Positions 24,330-34,360 of a stretch of 53,489 nucleotides of DNA are shown here, in pieces. The stretch is from Gammaproteobacteria bacterium (GTDB lineage Bacteria > Pseudomonadota > Gammaproteobacteria > SZUA-21). How positions within the stretch are numbered: position 1 is the first letter of the stretch; each line of letters starts with the position of its first letter. Made by a program: the position numbers and the translations under genes. Location: positions 1-53,489 of the forward strand of contig QILK01000011.1 of assembly GCA_003233345.1 (NCBI GenBank). Reading direction: 5' to 3'. The notes under the pieces are model-generated. The model was given only the letters and a program-made list of their open reading frames with translations, searched no databases and had not been told where the DNA came from.

Positions 24330-25004
24330 ATGCGAACTACTGTAATCATCACTGGATGTATACTCATCCTGCTTTCACTCAATATTTTCTCAAAAAACCT
24401 CTATATTAGTGACAGTCAAAAAGTGCCCGTTCGCTCTGGAAACGGCCTTAAACACCCAATTATTAAAATGATTTCGCCTGGATCATATATACCAGTGGTA
24501 AGAAGCGACAATAAAACCGGATACTCACTTATTCAATATAGTAAAACCCGGTCTGGATGGGTAAGAACCAATTCACTGGTTCCAACAAAACCGGCAAGCT
24601 CACAACTGGCGGTGGCAAAAAAGGAAATCGAAGAACTTAAAAGTCAAATTGAAGCGCTAAAAAAACAACCGTCTGCTACCGAAGGTTCCAATACCGATAC
24701 CGACCCTGAAAAAAGCAGTGCTGGCGACGCCCCCGAGGAAAAAGGTTTATCAGATGATCAACCGCCATCAGCCACCTTGACAACCATCGAGGCTGCGGTG
24801 ACCGAAACCAATAAGCGCAGTCAGTCTATTCTGGAAAAGATAGAAATGACGCTGGAGGCGATTAAAAATCGAAGCGATTCGTCAGCAATCACCAAGCAAG
24901 GCAAGAGCCTTTTTGTCTGGGGAGCTGTACTGGCTATTTTCAGTTTCTTTAGCGGTATTCTGGTCACGCGTATCAACGCCCGTCGCGGATCCATTTTTAA
25001 GTAA
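24330..25004 (+). CDS. Membrane-anchored bacterial SH3 protein, YgiM-like
   Basis: The 224-aa protein has the TIGR04211/YgiM layout. It has an N-terminal signal or anchor (MRTTVIITGCILILLSLNIF) and one SH3b domain with VPVRSGNGLKHPIIKMISPG, YSLIQYSKTRSGWV as its last strands. A coiled coil (QLAVAKKEIEELKSQIEALK) follows, then a low-complexity acidic linker, and a C-terminal transmembrane helix (LFVWGAVLAIFSFFSGIL) with a short basic tail. It probably sits in the periplasm tied to the inner membrane; SH3b domains often bind peptidoglycan. The linker is longer than in E. coli YgiM. Confidence 0.85.
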   Translation: MRTTVIITGCILILLSLNIFSKNLYISDSQKVPVRSGNGLKHPIIKMISPGSYIPVVRSDNKTGYSLIQYSKTRSGWVRTNSLVPTKPASSQLAVAKKEIEELKSQIEALKKQPSATEGSNTDTDPEKSSAGDAPEEKGLSDDQPPSATLTTIEAAVTETNKRSQSILEKIEMTLEAIKNRSDSSAITKQGKSLFVWGAVLAIFSFFSGILVTRINARRGSIFK

Positions 25005-25028
25005 ACTAACTGACCTAACCGCCGTCGA

Positions 25029-26876
25029 TCACTTCTCTATCTGGCTGACGTCTCTGATGGCACCACGAGAAGCCGATGTTGTCATAGCCGCATAGGCTTT
25101 TAACGCAGCAGATACCTTTCGGTCACGCTTGGGCTTCCAAGCACGTTCACCACGTGTCTCCATCAGTTCTCTACGTCGTTGCAGATCTTCACTGGAAATA
25201 TCCAGCTCGATTGATCGATGGGGTATATCAATTTTAATAATATCGTCTTGCTCGATTAATCCAATATCACCACCTTCTGCTGCTTCAGGTGAAATATGGC
25301 CGATAGAAAGTCCGGACGTACCGCCGGAAAACCGTCCGTCAGTTACTAACGCGCACTGCTTACCCAAGCCTTTTGATTTTAGGTAAGAGGTCGGATAGAG
25401 CATTTCCTGCATACCGGGACCGCCCTTTGGTCCTTCATAGCGAATAATCACCACGTCACCGGCTTTTATCTGGTCACCCAGAATGGCGGCGACCGCATCG
25501 TCCTGGCTTTCAAATATTTTTGCCGGCCCGGAAAAAATTAAATTAGTCTTATCGACACCCGCCGTTTTAACAACACAACCCTCGGCGGCGATATTGCCGT
25601 ATAAAACCGCTAAACCACCATCCTGACTATAAGCATGCTCAATATCACGTATACAACCGTTACTGCGATCTACATCCAGACTTGGCCAACGATTTTCCTG
25701 ACTAAAAGCCACGGTGGTTCTAACGTTACCCGGACCGGCGCTAAATAAAGACTTGACCTTGGCATCACTGCTTTGACCAATATCCCAATGCTTGAGTGCC
25801 TCGCCCATCGATCCGCTGTGTATCGTACCGGTGTCGGTATGAATTAGCCCACCTTTGCTAAGTTCAGCCAAAATACTAAAAACACCACCAGCCCGGTGCA
25901 CATCTTCCATATGATATTTTTGCGTACTCGGAGCCACTTTACATAAATGCGGTACCTTTCTCGATAATCGATCGATATCGCTCATGGTAAAATTAGCCCC
26001 CGCTTCTTCAGCGGCCGCAAGTAAATGTAGAATTGTGTTTGTCGAGCCTCCCATGGCAATATCGAGTGACATCGCATTTTCAAAAGCGTTGAAATTAGCA
26101 ATATTTCTTGGCAACACGCTTTCATCGTCATGTTCATAATAACGTTTAGCGATATCGACGATTATCCGGCCCGCTTGCAAAAATAGTTGTTTGCGATCCG
26201 CATGTGTCGCCAAAGTACTGCCATTACCCGGCAATGCCAGCCCCAGCGCTTCGGTCAGGCAGTTCATTGAATTGGCGGTAAACATTCCCGAACAGGAGCC
26301 GCAGGTCGGACACGCCGATCGCTCCATTTCTAAAACGTCGCTATCACTCACCGTTGGATCGGCCGCCGACACCATGGCATCAACAAGATCAAGGTGAACT
26401 TCTTTACCACCAATGATACTTTTCCCAGACTCCATTGGCCCACCGGATATAAACACCACGGGTACATTCAGACGTAAAGCGGCATTTAACATTCCCGGGG
26501 TAATTTTGTCACAGTTGGAAATACACACTAGGGCATCGGCACAATGTGCGTTGACCATATACTCGATCGAGTCACTTATAATTTCCCGGCTAGGTAAACT
26601 ATAGAGCATTCCCGCGTGTCCCATGGCAATACCATCATCAACGGCAATGGTATTAAACTCCTTGGCGACCCCGCCCACCGCTTCGATTTCTCTTGCAACC
26701 AATTGCCCCAGGTCTTTTAAATGAACGTGGCCAGGCACAAATTGAGTAAACGAGTTGGCAATGGCAATAATTGGCTTGTCAAAATCATCGTCGGTCATAC
26801 CGGTTGCCCGCCACAAAGAGCGCGCCCCCGCCATGTTTCTACCTTCGGTGGTAGTTTTTGATCTATACTTAGGCAT
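25029..26876 (-). CDS. ilvD: Dihydroxy-acid dehydratase
   Basis: The iron-sulfur enzyme makes branched-chain 2-keto acids in isoleucine, valine and pantothenate synthesis. The 615-aa protein begins [20 protein letters not shown] as in E. coli IlvD. It has cluster cysteines in [11 protein letters not shown] and [20 protein letters not shown], the [12 protein letters not shown] block, and a C-terminal [20 protein letters not shown]. Length is standard. It stands alone, not in an ilvGMEDA operon, and is convergent with the SH3 gene. The 394-bp region upstream is shared with the divergent STAND/BTAD regulator; no attenuator leader is visible. Confidence 0.97.
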   Translation of the reverse strand: MPKYRSKTTTEGRNMAGARSLWRATGMTDDDFDKPIIAIANSFTQFVPGHVHLKDLGQLVAREIEAVGGVAKEFNTIAVDDGIAMGHAGMLYSLPSREIISDSIEYMVNAHCADALVCISNCDKITPGMLNAALRLNVPVVFISGGPMESGKSIIGGKEVHLDLVDAMVSAADPTVSDSDVLEMERSACPTCGSCSGMFTANSMNCLTEALGLALPGNGSTLATHADRKQLFLQAGRIIVDIAKRYYEHDDESVLPRNIANFNAFENAMSLDIAMGGSTNTILHLLAAAEEAGANFTMSDIDRLSRKVPHLCKVAPSTQKYHMEDVHRAGGVFSILAELSKGGLIHTDTGTIHSGSMGEALKHWDIGQSSDAKVKSLFSAGPGNVRTTVAFSQENRWPSLDVDRSNGCIRDIEHAYSQDGGLAVLYGNIAAEGCVVKTAGVDKTNLIFSGPAKIFESQDDAVAAILGDQIKAGDVVIIRYEGPKGGPGMQEMLYPTSYLKSKGLGKQCALVTDGRFSGGTSGLSIGHISPEAAEGGDIGLIEQDDIIKIDIPHRSIELDISSEDLQRRRELMETRGERAWKPKRDRKVSAALKAYAAMTTSASRGAIRDVSQIEK

Positions 26877-27270
26877 ATTTCTAGCTACCTCAGAAATTTA
26901 CTTTTAAAAAAGCGCAACAATTTATAATTAACTGCATCAGTAAGCGCATGTATTTTAACTGTTTGTATGATAACTTTTAGATTAGAAATCAATATCCGTA
27001 ACGTGACAATCACTTACTTGGACTAGAATCACCACTTTCTAATAATTTCTTCTATATTTAATGAATATATAGCGTAAATAATGAATAATAAACCTTCTCA
27101 TATAAGAAAAAAACATATTAGGTAATATAAGTATAACTTAATTAACAATAAGGAATATTTCACACAAATTTTTGTAAATTAATAACCCCAGCACATTACA
27201 GTTGCCAGACTATAATACCAAAATATAGCTAGAGAAACTTCACTTTTAATAACTAAAGGAACAGCGTTAA
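26877..27270. other. AT-rich divergent promoter region
   Basis: 394 bases without a gene between ilvD and the large regulator. TATAAT at 27211-27216 could be the -10 of the regulator gene, but its -35 is not clear. The stretch is markedly AT-rich, which would fit binding by H-NS-like proteins. No RNA is recognised. Confidence 0.4.
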
Positions 27271-30200
27271 ATGGGAGTAGCGTTTTCATCAATAGCAAAA
27301 CTTAATCCACCAAAACTTTCAAATGTTTTTTTACGAAAGCGACTATTCAACTCAATTGAAACCGGGCTGAATAAAAATATCGTGTGGATATCCGGGCCTG
27401 CTGGCGCAGGGAAAACCACCACCATCGCCAGTTACCTGGACACCTATAAGCTGCCTCCGATCTGGTATCAAATGGATTCAGGTGATGCCGATCCTGCCTC
27501 GTTTTTTTATTATCTGGGCATCGGCGCAAAAAAATACTTTAAGAATAAGCAGGCATCTTTGCCTATTCTCGGCCCGGAGTACCTAACCGGGTTAAATGTA
27601 TTTGCAAAAAATTTTTTTCGCGAGCTATTTAGCAATATCAAAAAATCCTGCGTACTGGTTATCGATAATTATCAGAACTGTCCCGCTGAATCTTTGTTAC
27701 ACGAGGCACTATCACAAGGCTTTGAAGAAATTCCTGATCAACGCAATGTCTTTATTGTCAGCAGAAATGATCCACCAGCAGCATTTGCACGACTACGTGC
27801 ATCCGATACTTTCTATATGTTTAACCCCAATGATCTTTCCCTGACGCTAGATGAGTGCCGCAATATCTGTGAAGTACGGCTAAGTAAAAATAATAGCAAA
27901 GATCCTATCTCTGACAAGCATTTATCAGTTGCCCATGAAGTTACCAAGGGCTGGACCGCTGGTCTTATATTGATGCTGGATCAAATAACTGATCAGTCGT
28001 TACCAGAAATAAGTGAACTAAAGGAAAACCAGGTCGTTTTCGATTATTTTGCCGGCGAGGTATTTACACGCAGCACAAAAGAAATTCAGGAGTTTTTGCT
28101 AAAAACCTCGCTGCTACCGATCATCACACCAGAGCTTGCAATTAAAGTGACCGGGCTTGGTAACGCCAGTAAAATTTTGAACCAACTAATTCGAAAAAAT
28201 TATTTTTTAATCCGCCACGCTACGGTAAAAACAGCTTACGAGTATCACCCCTTATTCAAGGAATTTTTATGTGACAAAGCCCATGAGTCCCTTGGTAAAT
28301 ATGAAGTTGTGGAACTGCTTCGAGAGTCGGCAATATTTTTGTTTGAAACCGGACATATTGAAGCGTCCGTACAATTGTTTAATGAAATAGAAGACTGGCA
28401 CTCGCTCGCCAAGGTGGTCACCGAACACGGGAAAGAATTGATCAATGTCGGTCGCTATAAAACAGTCTGTACTTGGTTGGAACGCATTCCTGACCATATT
28501 TTTAAAGTGTCACCATGGCTACATTACTGGATGGGAATTGCACAACAACCCTTCAATTTGCAAATAAGCCGAAAATATTTGATCAAAGCCTACGAAGAAT
28601 TTAAAAAAGCAGAAGATATCTCCGGATTATTTCATTCCTGGATTGGGGTAGTCGAAACTTATATCTTTGAATGGGGTAACTTCAAACCGCTGGATCGCTG
28701 GATCGCCGAAATGGATGCTTTGCTGCTGAGTAATACCAGCTTCCCCTCTGAGGAGATCGAAGCAAAAGTCTCGGCGGGCATGTTTAGTGCGCTAATGTAC
28801 CGACAACCCGACCATAAAAGCTTGCCCGAATGGGAAGAAAAACTTCGAAATACCATTATTCATATCAAAGATCAAAAATTGCAGATCAAACTTGGATATC
28901 AATTATTTTTCTATTACACCGTATGGACAGGCGACTTACCAAAAGCCAATATGTTGGCCAATTTGCTCAGACCCAGCTCCAATAAAGACCTTGATCCTGC
29001 CACCTATACACTTTGGCATGCGCTGGACGGTATTTTTCTGTGGAAATCCGGCGACCCCAAAGCCGGTCTTGAGGCAGTACTAAGCGGATTAAAACTTAGC
29101 GAAAAAGCTGACTATCATATTTGGGATACCCTGCTGTATTCCGGTGGCACTTACTGCTCTATCTCCTTGGGTCATGAAGCGGAGGCACAAAAATATCTTA
29201 AACTAACGGCTGAGTCGCTAGTCCCAGACCGGCTTTGGGACGTTGCCCATTATCATTACACCATCGGTCGACTCTATCTGCACCGGGGTAAAACCCATGA
29301 GTCACTGGAACATTGCGAGGCCGGACTGAAAGTAGCCATTGCCTCCGGCTCGCCTTACGCAGAAGCCTTGCTACGCACGACTTATGCACAAGCGTTATTC
29401 CAGATGAATCAAAAAGAAAAAGCCGTCGCGGTAAACAATATTGTTCTTGACCTTGCCGAACGTATTCGAGCCCAAAACATGCTTTTTATCGCACTCATGT
29501 CAGAGGCGCAATTCGCATTCGATATGGACAATAAAACACGAGGCACAAAAGCCTTGCAAGCTGGATTCCGTATCGCCCGTGAACAGGAACTGATATCACA
29601 TGCTTTCTGGTGGAGTTCCATAATGCCGGAAATGTGCGTCACTGCGCTGGAACTCAATATCGAGACAGAGTTTGTTCGCAAGGTTGTCCGCGTACAAAAG
29701 TTGGTGCCACAAAAACCACCATTACATATTACCAACTGGCCTTGGGCAGTAAAAATCCAGACCTTGGGGGCATTTCGCCTGATTGTCAATGATGAATCTA
29801 TACTGCTATCCGGCAAAGCGGTAAAACGGCCTTTGGAGTTACTCAAAGTTATTATTGCATTGGGTGGCAACCAGATTGATCAAAACAAAATCATCGAGAC
29901 CCTTTGGCCAGACGCGGAAGGCGATAGTGCAACACAATCACTACATACCAATTTACACCGGCTGCGGAAAATACTTGGCGAACACGCCCTGCAATTACAT
30001 AGCGGTTATTTGTCGCTGGACCCGCGACTGGTCTGGGTCGATTGCTGGTCCTTTAATCATGTTGTTTCTGACCTGAAGAAATATATCCGCTTGGTACCAT
30101 CGGCAAAGCATATTGAACTTGTTACCAAATTCGGTCAACAGGCACTTAATGTTTATCAGGGGAATTTTCTTGAAAACGACGCCGACCAACACTGGTTTAT

Positions 30201-30501
30201 GGCGATACAACAAAAGCTTAAATCGAGATTTATTTTATTGACCATTGAACTCGGCCACTACTGGACGCAGCAAAAAAACTGGAGCCAATCCAGTTCCTGC
30301 CTCAAACGCGGCCTCGAAATTGATAATTTATCAGAAGAGCTCTATCAGGCACTAATGCAAACCAGTCATGAAGCAGATCGTGATGCCGATGCACTGGCGG
30401 CCTATCAGTTATGTCGTAAAAACCTGTCTGACTACCTGGGTATTTCACCGTCGCAGAAAACCATCGAGCTATATAAGCGCATCAATCCAGAACCAAAATA
30501 A
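27271..30501 (+). CDS. STAND ATPase transcription regulator with TPR and BTAD domains
   Basis: The 1076-aa protein is a MalT/SARP-like regulator. An N-terminal P-loop ATPase has Walker A GPAGAGKTT at 42-50 and Walker B VLVIDNYQNC near 125-135. A helical arm with WTAGLILMLDQ follows, as in MalT, then a long TPR-type superhelix (about 380-820). The C-terminal winged helix reads IQTLGAFRLIVNDESILLSG to LHRLRKILG, then a BTAD helical domain ends EPK. STAND proteins switch from ADP- to ATP-bound oligomers on sensing an inducer. MalT uses a C-terminal LuxR helix; here a SARP-type DNA-binding end replaces it. No catabolic or biosynthetic cluster is adjacent, so the target is unknown. Confidence 0.88.
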   Translation: MGVAFSSIAKLNPPKLSNVFLRKRLFNSIETGLNKNIVWISGPAGAGKTTTIASYLDTYKLPPIWYQMDSGDADPASFFYYLGIGAKKYFKNKQASLPILGPEYLTGLNVFAKNFFRELFSNIKKSCVLVIDNYQNCPAESLLHEALSQGFEEIPDQRNVFIVSRNDPPAAFARLRASDTFYMFNPNDLSLTLDECRNICEVRLSKNNSKDPISDKHLSVAHEVTKGWTAGLILMLDQITDQSLPEISELKENQVVFDYFAGEVFTRSTKEIQEFLLKTSLLPIITPELAIKVTGLGNASKILNQLIRKNYFLIRHATVKTAYEYHPLFKEFLCDKAHESLGKYEVVELLRESAIFLFETGHIEASVQLFNEIEDWHSLAKVVTEHGKELINVGRYKTVCTWLERIPDHIFKVSPWLHYWMGIAQQPFNLQISRKYLIKAYEEFKKAEDISGLFHSWIGVVETYIFEWGNFKPLDRWIAEMDALLLSNTSFPSEEIEAKVSAGMFSALMYRQPDHKSLPEWEEKLRNTIIHIKDQKLQIKLGYQLFFYYTVWTGDLPKANMLANLLRPSSNKDLDPATYTLWHALDGIFLWKSGDPKAGLEAVLSGLKLSEKADYHIWDTLLYSGGTYCSISLGHEAEAQKYLKLTAESLVPDRLWDVAHYHYTIGRLYLHRGKTHESLEHCEAGLKVAIASGSPYAEALLRTTYAQALFQMNQKEKAVAVNNIVLDLAERIRAQNMLFIALMSEAQFAFDMDNKTRGTKALQAGFRIAREQELISHAFWWSSIMPEMCVTALELNIETEFVRKVVRVQKLVPQKPPLHITNWPWAVKIQTLGAFRLIVNDESILLSGKAVKRPLELLKVIIALGGNQIDQNKIIETLWPDAEGDSATQSLHTNLHRLRKILGEHALQLHSGYLSLDPRLVWVDCWSFNHVVSDLKKYIRLVPSAKHIELVTKFGQQALNVYQGNFLENDADQHWFMAIQQKLKSRFILLTIELGHYWTQQKNWSQSSSCLKRGLEIDNLSEELYQALMQTSHEADRDADALAAYQLCRKNLSDYLGISPSQKTIELYKRINPEPK

Positions 30502-30550
30502 AGCTAAATGATAAAGTCATTATCGATAAACACAAATTTTTAGCAAAAAG

Positions 30551-30570
30551 ATGGGGCCTGGCGGCCCCAT
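30551..30570 (-). terminator. Perfect hairpin terminator, minus strand
   Basis: ATGGGGCC and GGCCCCAT pair perfectly around TGGC. On the minus strand CTTTTTGC follows, so it serves the leftward outer-membrane remnant at 30633. It could also end the large regulator gene on the plus strand, but the T tract there is missing. Confidence 0.7.
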
Positions 30571-30632
30571 AATAACAGCAGTGAAGGCTTTTCGCGGCGG
30601 CTTCAGATTCTGACTCCTCAACGGTTTGAACA

Positions 30633-30830
30633 TCAGTTCATTTTCAGTCGAATTCCCCAGATTTTGCTATCACTGCGCTTCCCTTCCCCCGCCTTATCGG
30701 CCGGGGTTCCCCCCACCTGATATTGATTCGGCTCACCAACCAAATAATCCAGGCCAAGATTACGACCAGCGATGGAAAGATATATAAAAATAGTTTCGTC
30801 GCTGATACGATCTATAGTACGGATACCCGC
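30633..30830 (-). pseudogene. 3' remnant of an outer-membrane beta-barrel gene
   Basis: The minus strand is open for about 65 codons and reads IRTIDRISDETIFIYLSIAG, then RNLGLDYLVGEPNQYQ, and ends DSKIWGIRLKMN with a stop. An IAGRNL strand followed by a loop and a final aromatic barrel strand is the usual end of TonB-dependent receptors and related porins. No start codon or upstream barrel exists; a stop precedes it at 30831. A terminator sits correctly 60 bases past the stop. It is best explained as the surviving 3' end of a deleted receptor gene. The family assignment is tentative. Confidence 0.5.
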
Positions 30831-31051
30831 TTACAGATCGCTTACAGATAGACAGAAAATTAAATTTTTCTTAACAAAGACTAGAATTGATCGAATATTG
30901 GTCGCTTTGATGCTTTGCTAGGTGTAACAATGAATAAAGCTACTTTTTTCTCTACAGAGCAGAGTCGGCATGACTAAATGAATGGTTCAAAAACTATCAG
31001 TAAAAATTTAATTGAATACTTTCAGATATAGCAGATAATGATCTCAATGAT
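30831..31051. other. Intergenic region upstream of argE
   Basis: No gene. It begins with a short direct repeat, CTTACAGAT at 30830 and again twelve bases later, at the break point of the barrel remnant. The rest should carry the argE promoter; no ARG-box-like dyad could be assigned with confidence. Confidence 0.35.
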
Positions 31052-32209
31052 ATGAAAAAACTCCCTCCTTTAACGACTTTGTTAAATAAAATTATCGAGA
31101 TTCCTTCGATCAGCTGCGTCAATAGTGCTTATGATATGAGCAATCTTGCGGTCATTGAGCTATTGGCAGACTGGTTTGCCTCTGCCGGATTTCAAATCGA
31201 AATAATGCCGGTTCCAAATTTGCCTGGAAAAGCAAACCTGATTGCAACATTGGGGCAACGAAGCCAGGGAAATAATGGTTTGGTGTTATCCGGGCATACC
31301 GATACGGTGCCGATAGACCAAAAACTATGGAATACCGACCCGTTTAAACTGTCCCACCAGCAACACCGGTTTTATGGACTGGGTATCGCCGATATGAAAT
31401 GCTTTTTTCCAATTATATTGTCAGTACTGCCGGAGATAGACCTATCAAAACTAAAACATCCGTTAATTATTCTCGCAACGGCTGACGAAGAAACCACAAT
31501 GAGCGGTGCACGCGCGTTGATACAATCTGACAAGCAACTGGCTAAACACGCATTAATCGGCGAACCAACCGGCCTGATACCAATATATGCACATAAAGGC
31601 CTGATGTCACATTCGATTAAAATCTTTGGCAAAGCCGGTCATTCCAGCGACCCGGCCAATGGGGTAAGCGCACTGGAAGGACTGACGCGTGTGATTGGCG
31701 TGCTCGTCAAATGGCGACAGCAGATGCAGCAAGAATATCAGCAGGACAGTTTCCGGGTACCGTATCCAACGATGAATTTTGGCTATATTCACGGCGGCGA
31801 CAATCCAAATAGAATTTGCAGTTTATGCGAAGTTCAGTTTGACCTAAGAATTTTACCCGGCATGCACGCAAAACAAATTTCTGACGCGATTGAGTCCGAA
31901 ATCAAACGCACGATTGACGGCACCCAGTTAAGCTTTCAGATGACCGCATTATGCGACCCAGTTCCCGCGTTTGTCTCCAGTCCGGAATCAGAAATCGTCA
32001 AGCTCACCAGCCAACTAACCGGTGCTGACCCGGAAACCGTTGCCTTTGGTACCGAGGCACCCCTGTTACAACAATTACATTGTGACACCGTCGTTCTGGG
32101 CCCTGGAAACATAGCGCAGGCACACCAAGCCAATGAATACCTGAGTGAGACCACCATAATCCCCATGCAAAACATCATTCGCGAAACGATTAAAAAATTT
32201 TGTTACTAG
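31052..32209 (+). CDS. argE: Acetylornithine deacetylase
   Basis: The M20-family zinc enzyme releases ornithine from N-acetylornithine in arginine synthesis. The 385-aa protein has the metal sites GLVLSGHTDTVP, GLGIADMKCFFP and ATADEETTMSGA, the dimerisation insert from KGLMSHSIKIFGKAGHSSDP, and a C-terminal FGTEAPLLQQL with the final ligand in the HQANEYL block. Length fits ArgE rather than DapE. argA follows 325 bp downstream in the same direction; the two catalyse acetylation and deacetylation ends of the linear pathway. Confidence 0.93.
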   Translation: MKKLPPLTTLLNKIIEIPSISCVNSAYDMSNLAVIELLADWFASAGFQIEIMPVPNLPGKANLIATLGQRSQGNNGLVLSGHTDTVPIDQKLWNTDPFKLSHQQHRFYGLGIADMKCFFPIILSVLPEIDLSKLKHPLIILATADEETTMSGARALIQSDKQLAKHALIGEPTGLIPIYAHKGLMSHSIKIFGKAGHSSDPANGVSALEGLTRVIGVLVKWRQQMQQEYQQDSFRVPYPTMNFGYIHGGDNPNRICSLCEVQFDLRILPGMHAKQISDAIESEIKRTIDGTQLSFQMTALCDPVPAFVSSPESEIVKLTSQLTGADPETVAFGTEAPLLQQLHCDTVVLGPGNIAQAHQANEYLSETTIIPMQNIIRETIKKFCY

Positions 32210-32221
32210 ATACATTTGTCG

Positions 32222-32432
32222 GTAGCCTCAATTTTACGCAGCGTACGCCGGGGAAAGAATGTTAATCTCACCTATTACCTGGAACCCATATCGCTCACCA
32301 CAAGATTTTTTGAGTGGTAACACTCAAAAAAATCTTGTGGTGAGCTATGTAATGGGGCGTTGTTGGCTAGAATGAAAACCTAACTGAATGACTTTTGTTT
32401 TCCCGGCGTTCGCTGCGCGAAGTCCGGGCTAC
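32222..32432. repeat. BIME-like element with a degraded and an intact REP
   Basis: A degraded REP (32222-32251, GTAGCCT... to CGCCGGGG) faces an intact one on the minus strand (32402-32432). Unlike the copies at 13630 and 19056, the spacer here is about 150 bp and unrelated, and it contains a separate long hairpin. It lies between argE and argA. Confidence 0.75.
32293..32345. repeat. Long near-perfect inverted repeat (24-bp arms)
   Basis: GCTCACCACAAGATTTT at the left edge and AAAATCTTGTGGTGAGC at the right edge are the outer parts of 24- and 25-base arms that differ by one extra A. The loop is only GTAA. It is far longer than needed for termination, and no U tract follows. It lies inside the REP-flanked spacer between argE and argA. 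It could be an mRNA-processing hairpin, a folded small RNA, or a mini-element. Confidence 0.75.
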
Positions 32433-32534
32433 CTTTTTTTACGTTAATAATTTTTGGTACTTTATGTTGCTGGTTTTTTTGGTTGTAAACGGTTAATATT
32501 TGCAGTAATACGGTTTATTTAACACACGTTTATT

Positions 32535-33881
32535 ATGGCATTTGATAGCGAACATTTTATTAATTGGTTTCGAAACTCGGCGCCTTATATACACGCGCAT
32601 CGGGGACGAACCTTTGTGCTTATGATTCCGGGTGAAGCGATTCTGAATAAGCAATTTGAAACGCTGGTTCACGACATTGCCTTGCTAAACAGCCTGGGAA
32701 TCCGTTTGATTCTTGTTCACGGGGCCCGGCCGCAAATAAACCAGCGACTGACCACCCTCGGAATAGATTCGCAATACCAGAATAATCTTCGCATTACCGA
32801 CGAAAAAGAACTCGCCAGCGTCAAAGATGCTGTTGGTCATATTCGTGTTGAAATCGAGGCTTTGTTGTCACAGGGTCTTAGCAATACACCTATGTCTGGC
32901 GCTCGAATTCGGACTAGCTCTGGTAACTTTGTTATTGCTAAACCAATCGGCATTCACGCTGGCATTGATTTTAAACATACCGGACACGTTAGACGTATCG
33001 ACAAAGAGGCTATCAACTCGAGACTGGATGCGGGAGACATCGTGTTATTATCACCGATTGGCTATTCGCCTTCTGGCGAAGTTTTTAATATCAATGCCGA
33101 AGAAGTCGCCTGTGCTGCGGCGATCGCCACCAAAGCGCACAAACTGATATTAATGATGGAACATAATCAATTTGTCGATAGCGATAACATAGCCGTCAAT
33201 CAAATTGCTTTAGACGACGCGATTGAGATGCTCAAAGCCCACAACAAACCAGCACTAAAAAAGTTGCTCGGTAGTGCTGTCACCGCCTGTGAAGGCGGCG
33301 TGCAACGGGCACACCTGATCGATTACCATGTTGACGGTTCGCTGCTAATCGAATTATTCAGCCGGGATGGGTGTGGCGTATTAATTAATGCGAACAGCTA
33401 TGACACCCTGCGTACTGCCACTATTGATGATGTGATGGGTATTATCGAGCTAATCAAGCCCCTCGAAGATTCCGGTATTCTCGTAAAGCGGTCACGGGAA
33501 TGCCTGGAAACAGAATTAAAACACTTTAGCGTTATCGAACGTGACGGGCTGATTATCGGCTGCGCAGCATTATATCCTTATCACCAAGAAGGCTATGGTG
33601 AACTGGCATGCCTGAGTATTCACCCGGATTATCATCGTCAGGGAAAAGGCGAATTGCTGGTCAAGCATATTGAAGGTAAAGCCCATCACGCTGGTCTTGA
33701 TAAATTGTTTGTATTAACCACCCAGTCACAGCACTGGTTTCTGGAAATCGGCTTTGCTGCCAGCCAAATTACTGATTTACCCATAAAAAAACAAAATTTA
33801 TATAATTACCAGCGTAACTCTAAGGTATTTATAAAATCGATTGATACTTGCGTACGTAGCCCTGAAAAGTTAAAGTACTAG
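32535..33881 (+). CDS. argA: N-acetylglutamate synthase
   Basis: The first enzyme of arginine synthesis acetylates glutamate. The 448-aa protein has an N-terminal amino-acid-kinase-like domain (FVLMIPGEAIL through about 290, with LGIRLILVHGARPQIN) that carries arginine feedback in known ArgA proteins. The C-terminal GNAT domain reads ELACLSIHPDYHRQGKGELL to the end, with the Q/R-x-x-G acetyl-CoA loop. Length is as in E. coli. It is downstream of argE with a 325-bp gap filled by a REP pair and a long hairpin, so separate expression is likely. Confidence 0.95.
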   Translation: MAFDSEHFINWFRNSAPYIHAHRGRTFVLMIPGEAILNKQFETLVHDIALLNSLGIRLILVHGARPQINQRLTTLGIDSQYQNNLRITDEKELASVKDAVGHIRVEIEALLSQGLSNTPMSGARIRTSSGNFVIAKPIGIHAGIDFKHTGHVRRIDKEAINSRLDAGDIVLLSPIGYSPSGEVFNINAEEVACAAAIATKAHKLILMMEHNQFVDSDNIAVNQIALDDAIEMLKAHNKPALKKLLGSAVTACEGGVQRAHLIDYHVDGSLLIELFSRDGCGVLINANSYDTLRTATIDDVMGIIELIKPLEDSGILVKRSRECLETELKHFSVIERDGLIIGCAALYPYHQEGYGELACLSIHPDYHRQGKGELLVKHIEGKAHHAGLDKLFVLTTQSQHWFLEIGFAASQITDLPIKKQNLYNYQRNSKVFIKSIDTCVRSPEKLKY

Positions 33882-34010
33882 ACTTGGTAATCAACATCAC
33901 ACCGGATAGAACCCCGGAATTCTAAGTAAATCTTAATAATAATAAAAATAACAATATCATAATATGGCGACATCTGGGTTTGCATTGCCGCGATCAATGA
34001 AGGGAAACAT

Positions 34011-34355
34011 ATGCACAATCACTTACTCGAAATATACGATGCCGAAGAATTTGCGGGCCCTAACCCGATATCCGTCACCGGTTTGGGAATCATAAAGGGA
34101 CCCGAAAATACTCACTATTATGTTATTGAAACCAGCGACAAGATACAACCGAATGGAAGACCTATAACTCAACTTGCGTTACGGGCACACTATGGCGGCG
34201 ATCACATTGATCAGGTAAAGGAAAGTGTGTGTACGGTCGGTATTGCAATAATGAAATCAGATTGCAAACTTGATGCCGGCAAGGTTTATGGTTTTGACGA
34301 CTTCATTTTTTGGAAAGTTGGTAAACTGCATCCAAAAAACGGCATTGAGAAATAG
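34011..34355 (+). CDS. Hypothetical protein (114 aa)
   Basis: I do not recognise this small soluble protein. It reads as an alternating beta structure: HLLEIYDAEEFAGPNPIS, a central THYYVIETSDKIQPNG, and GYGFDDFIFWKV-like strands near the end, with two Cys (VCTVG, SDCKLD). There is no signal peptide or membrane segment. GAAGGGA lies eight bases before the ATG. It is convergent with the O-methyltransferase, five bases apart; no operon partner is evident. Confidence 0.6.
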   Translation: MHNHLLEIYDAEEFAGPNPISVTGLGIIKGPENTHYYVIETSDKIQPNGRPITQLALRAHYGGDHIDQVKESVCTVGIAIMKSDCKLDAGKVYGFDDFIFWKVGKLHPKNGIEK

Positions 34356-34360
34356 CACCG

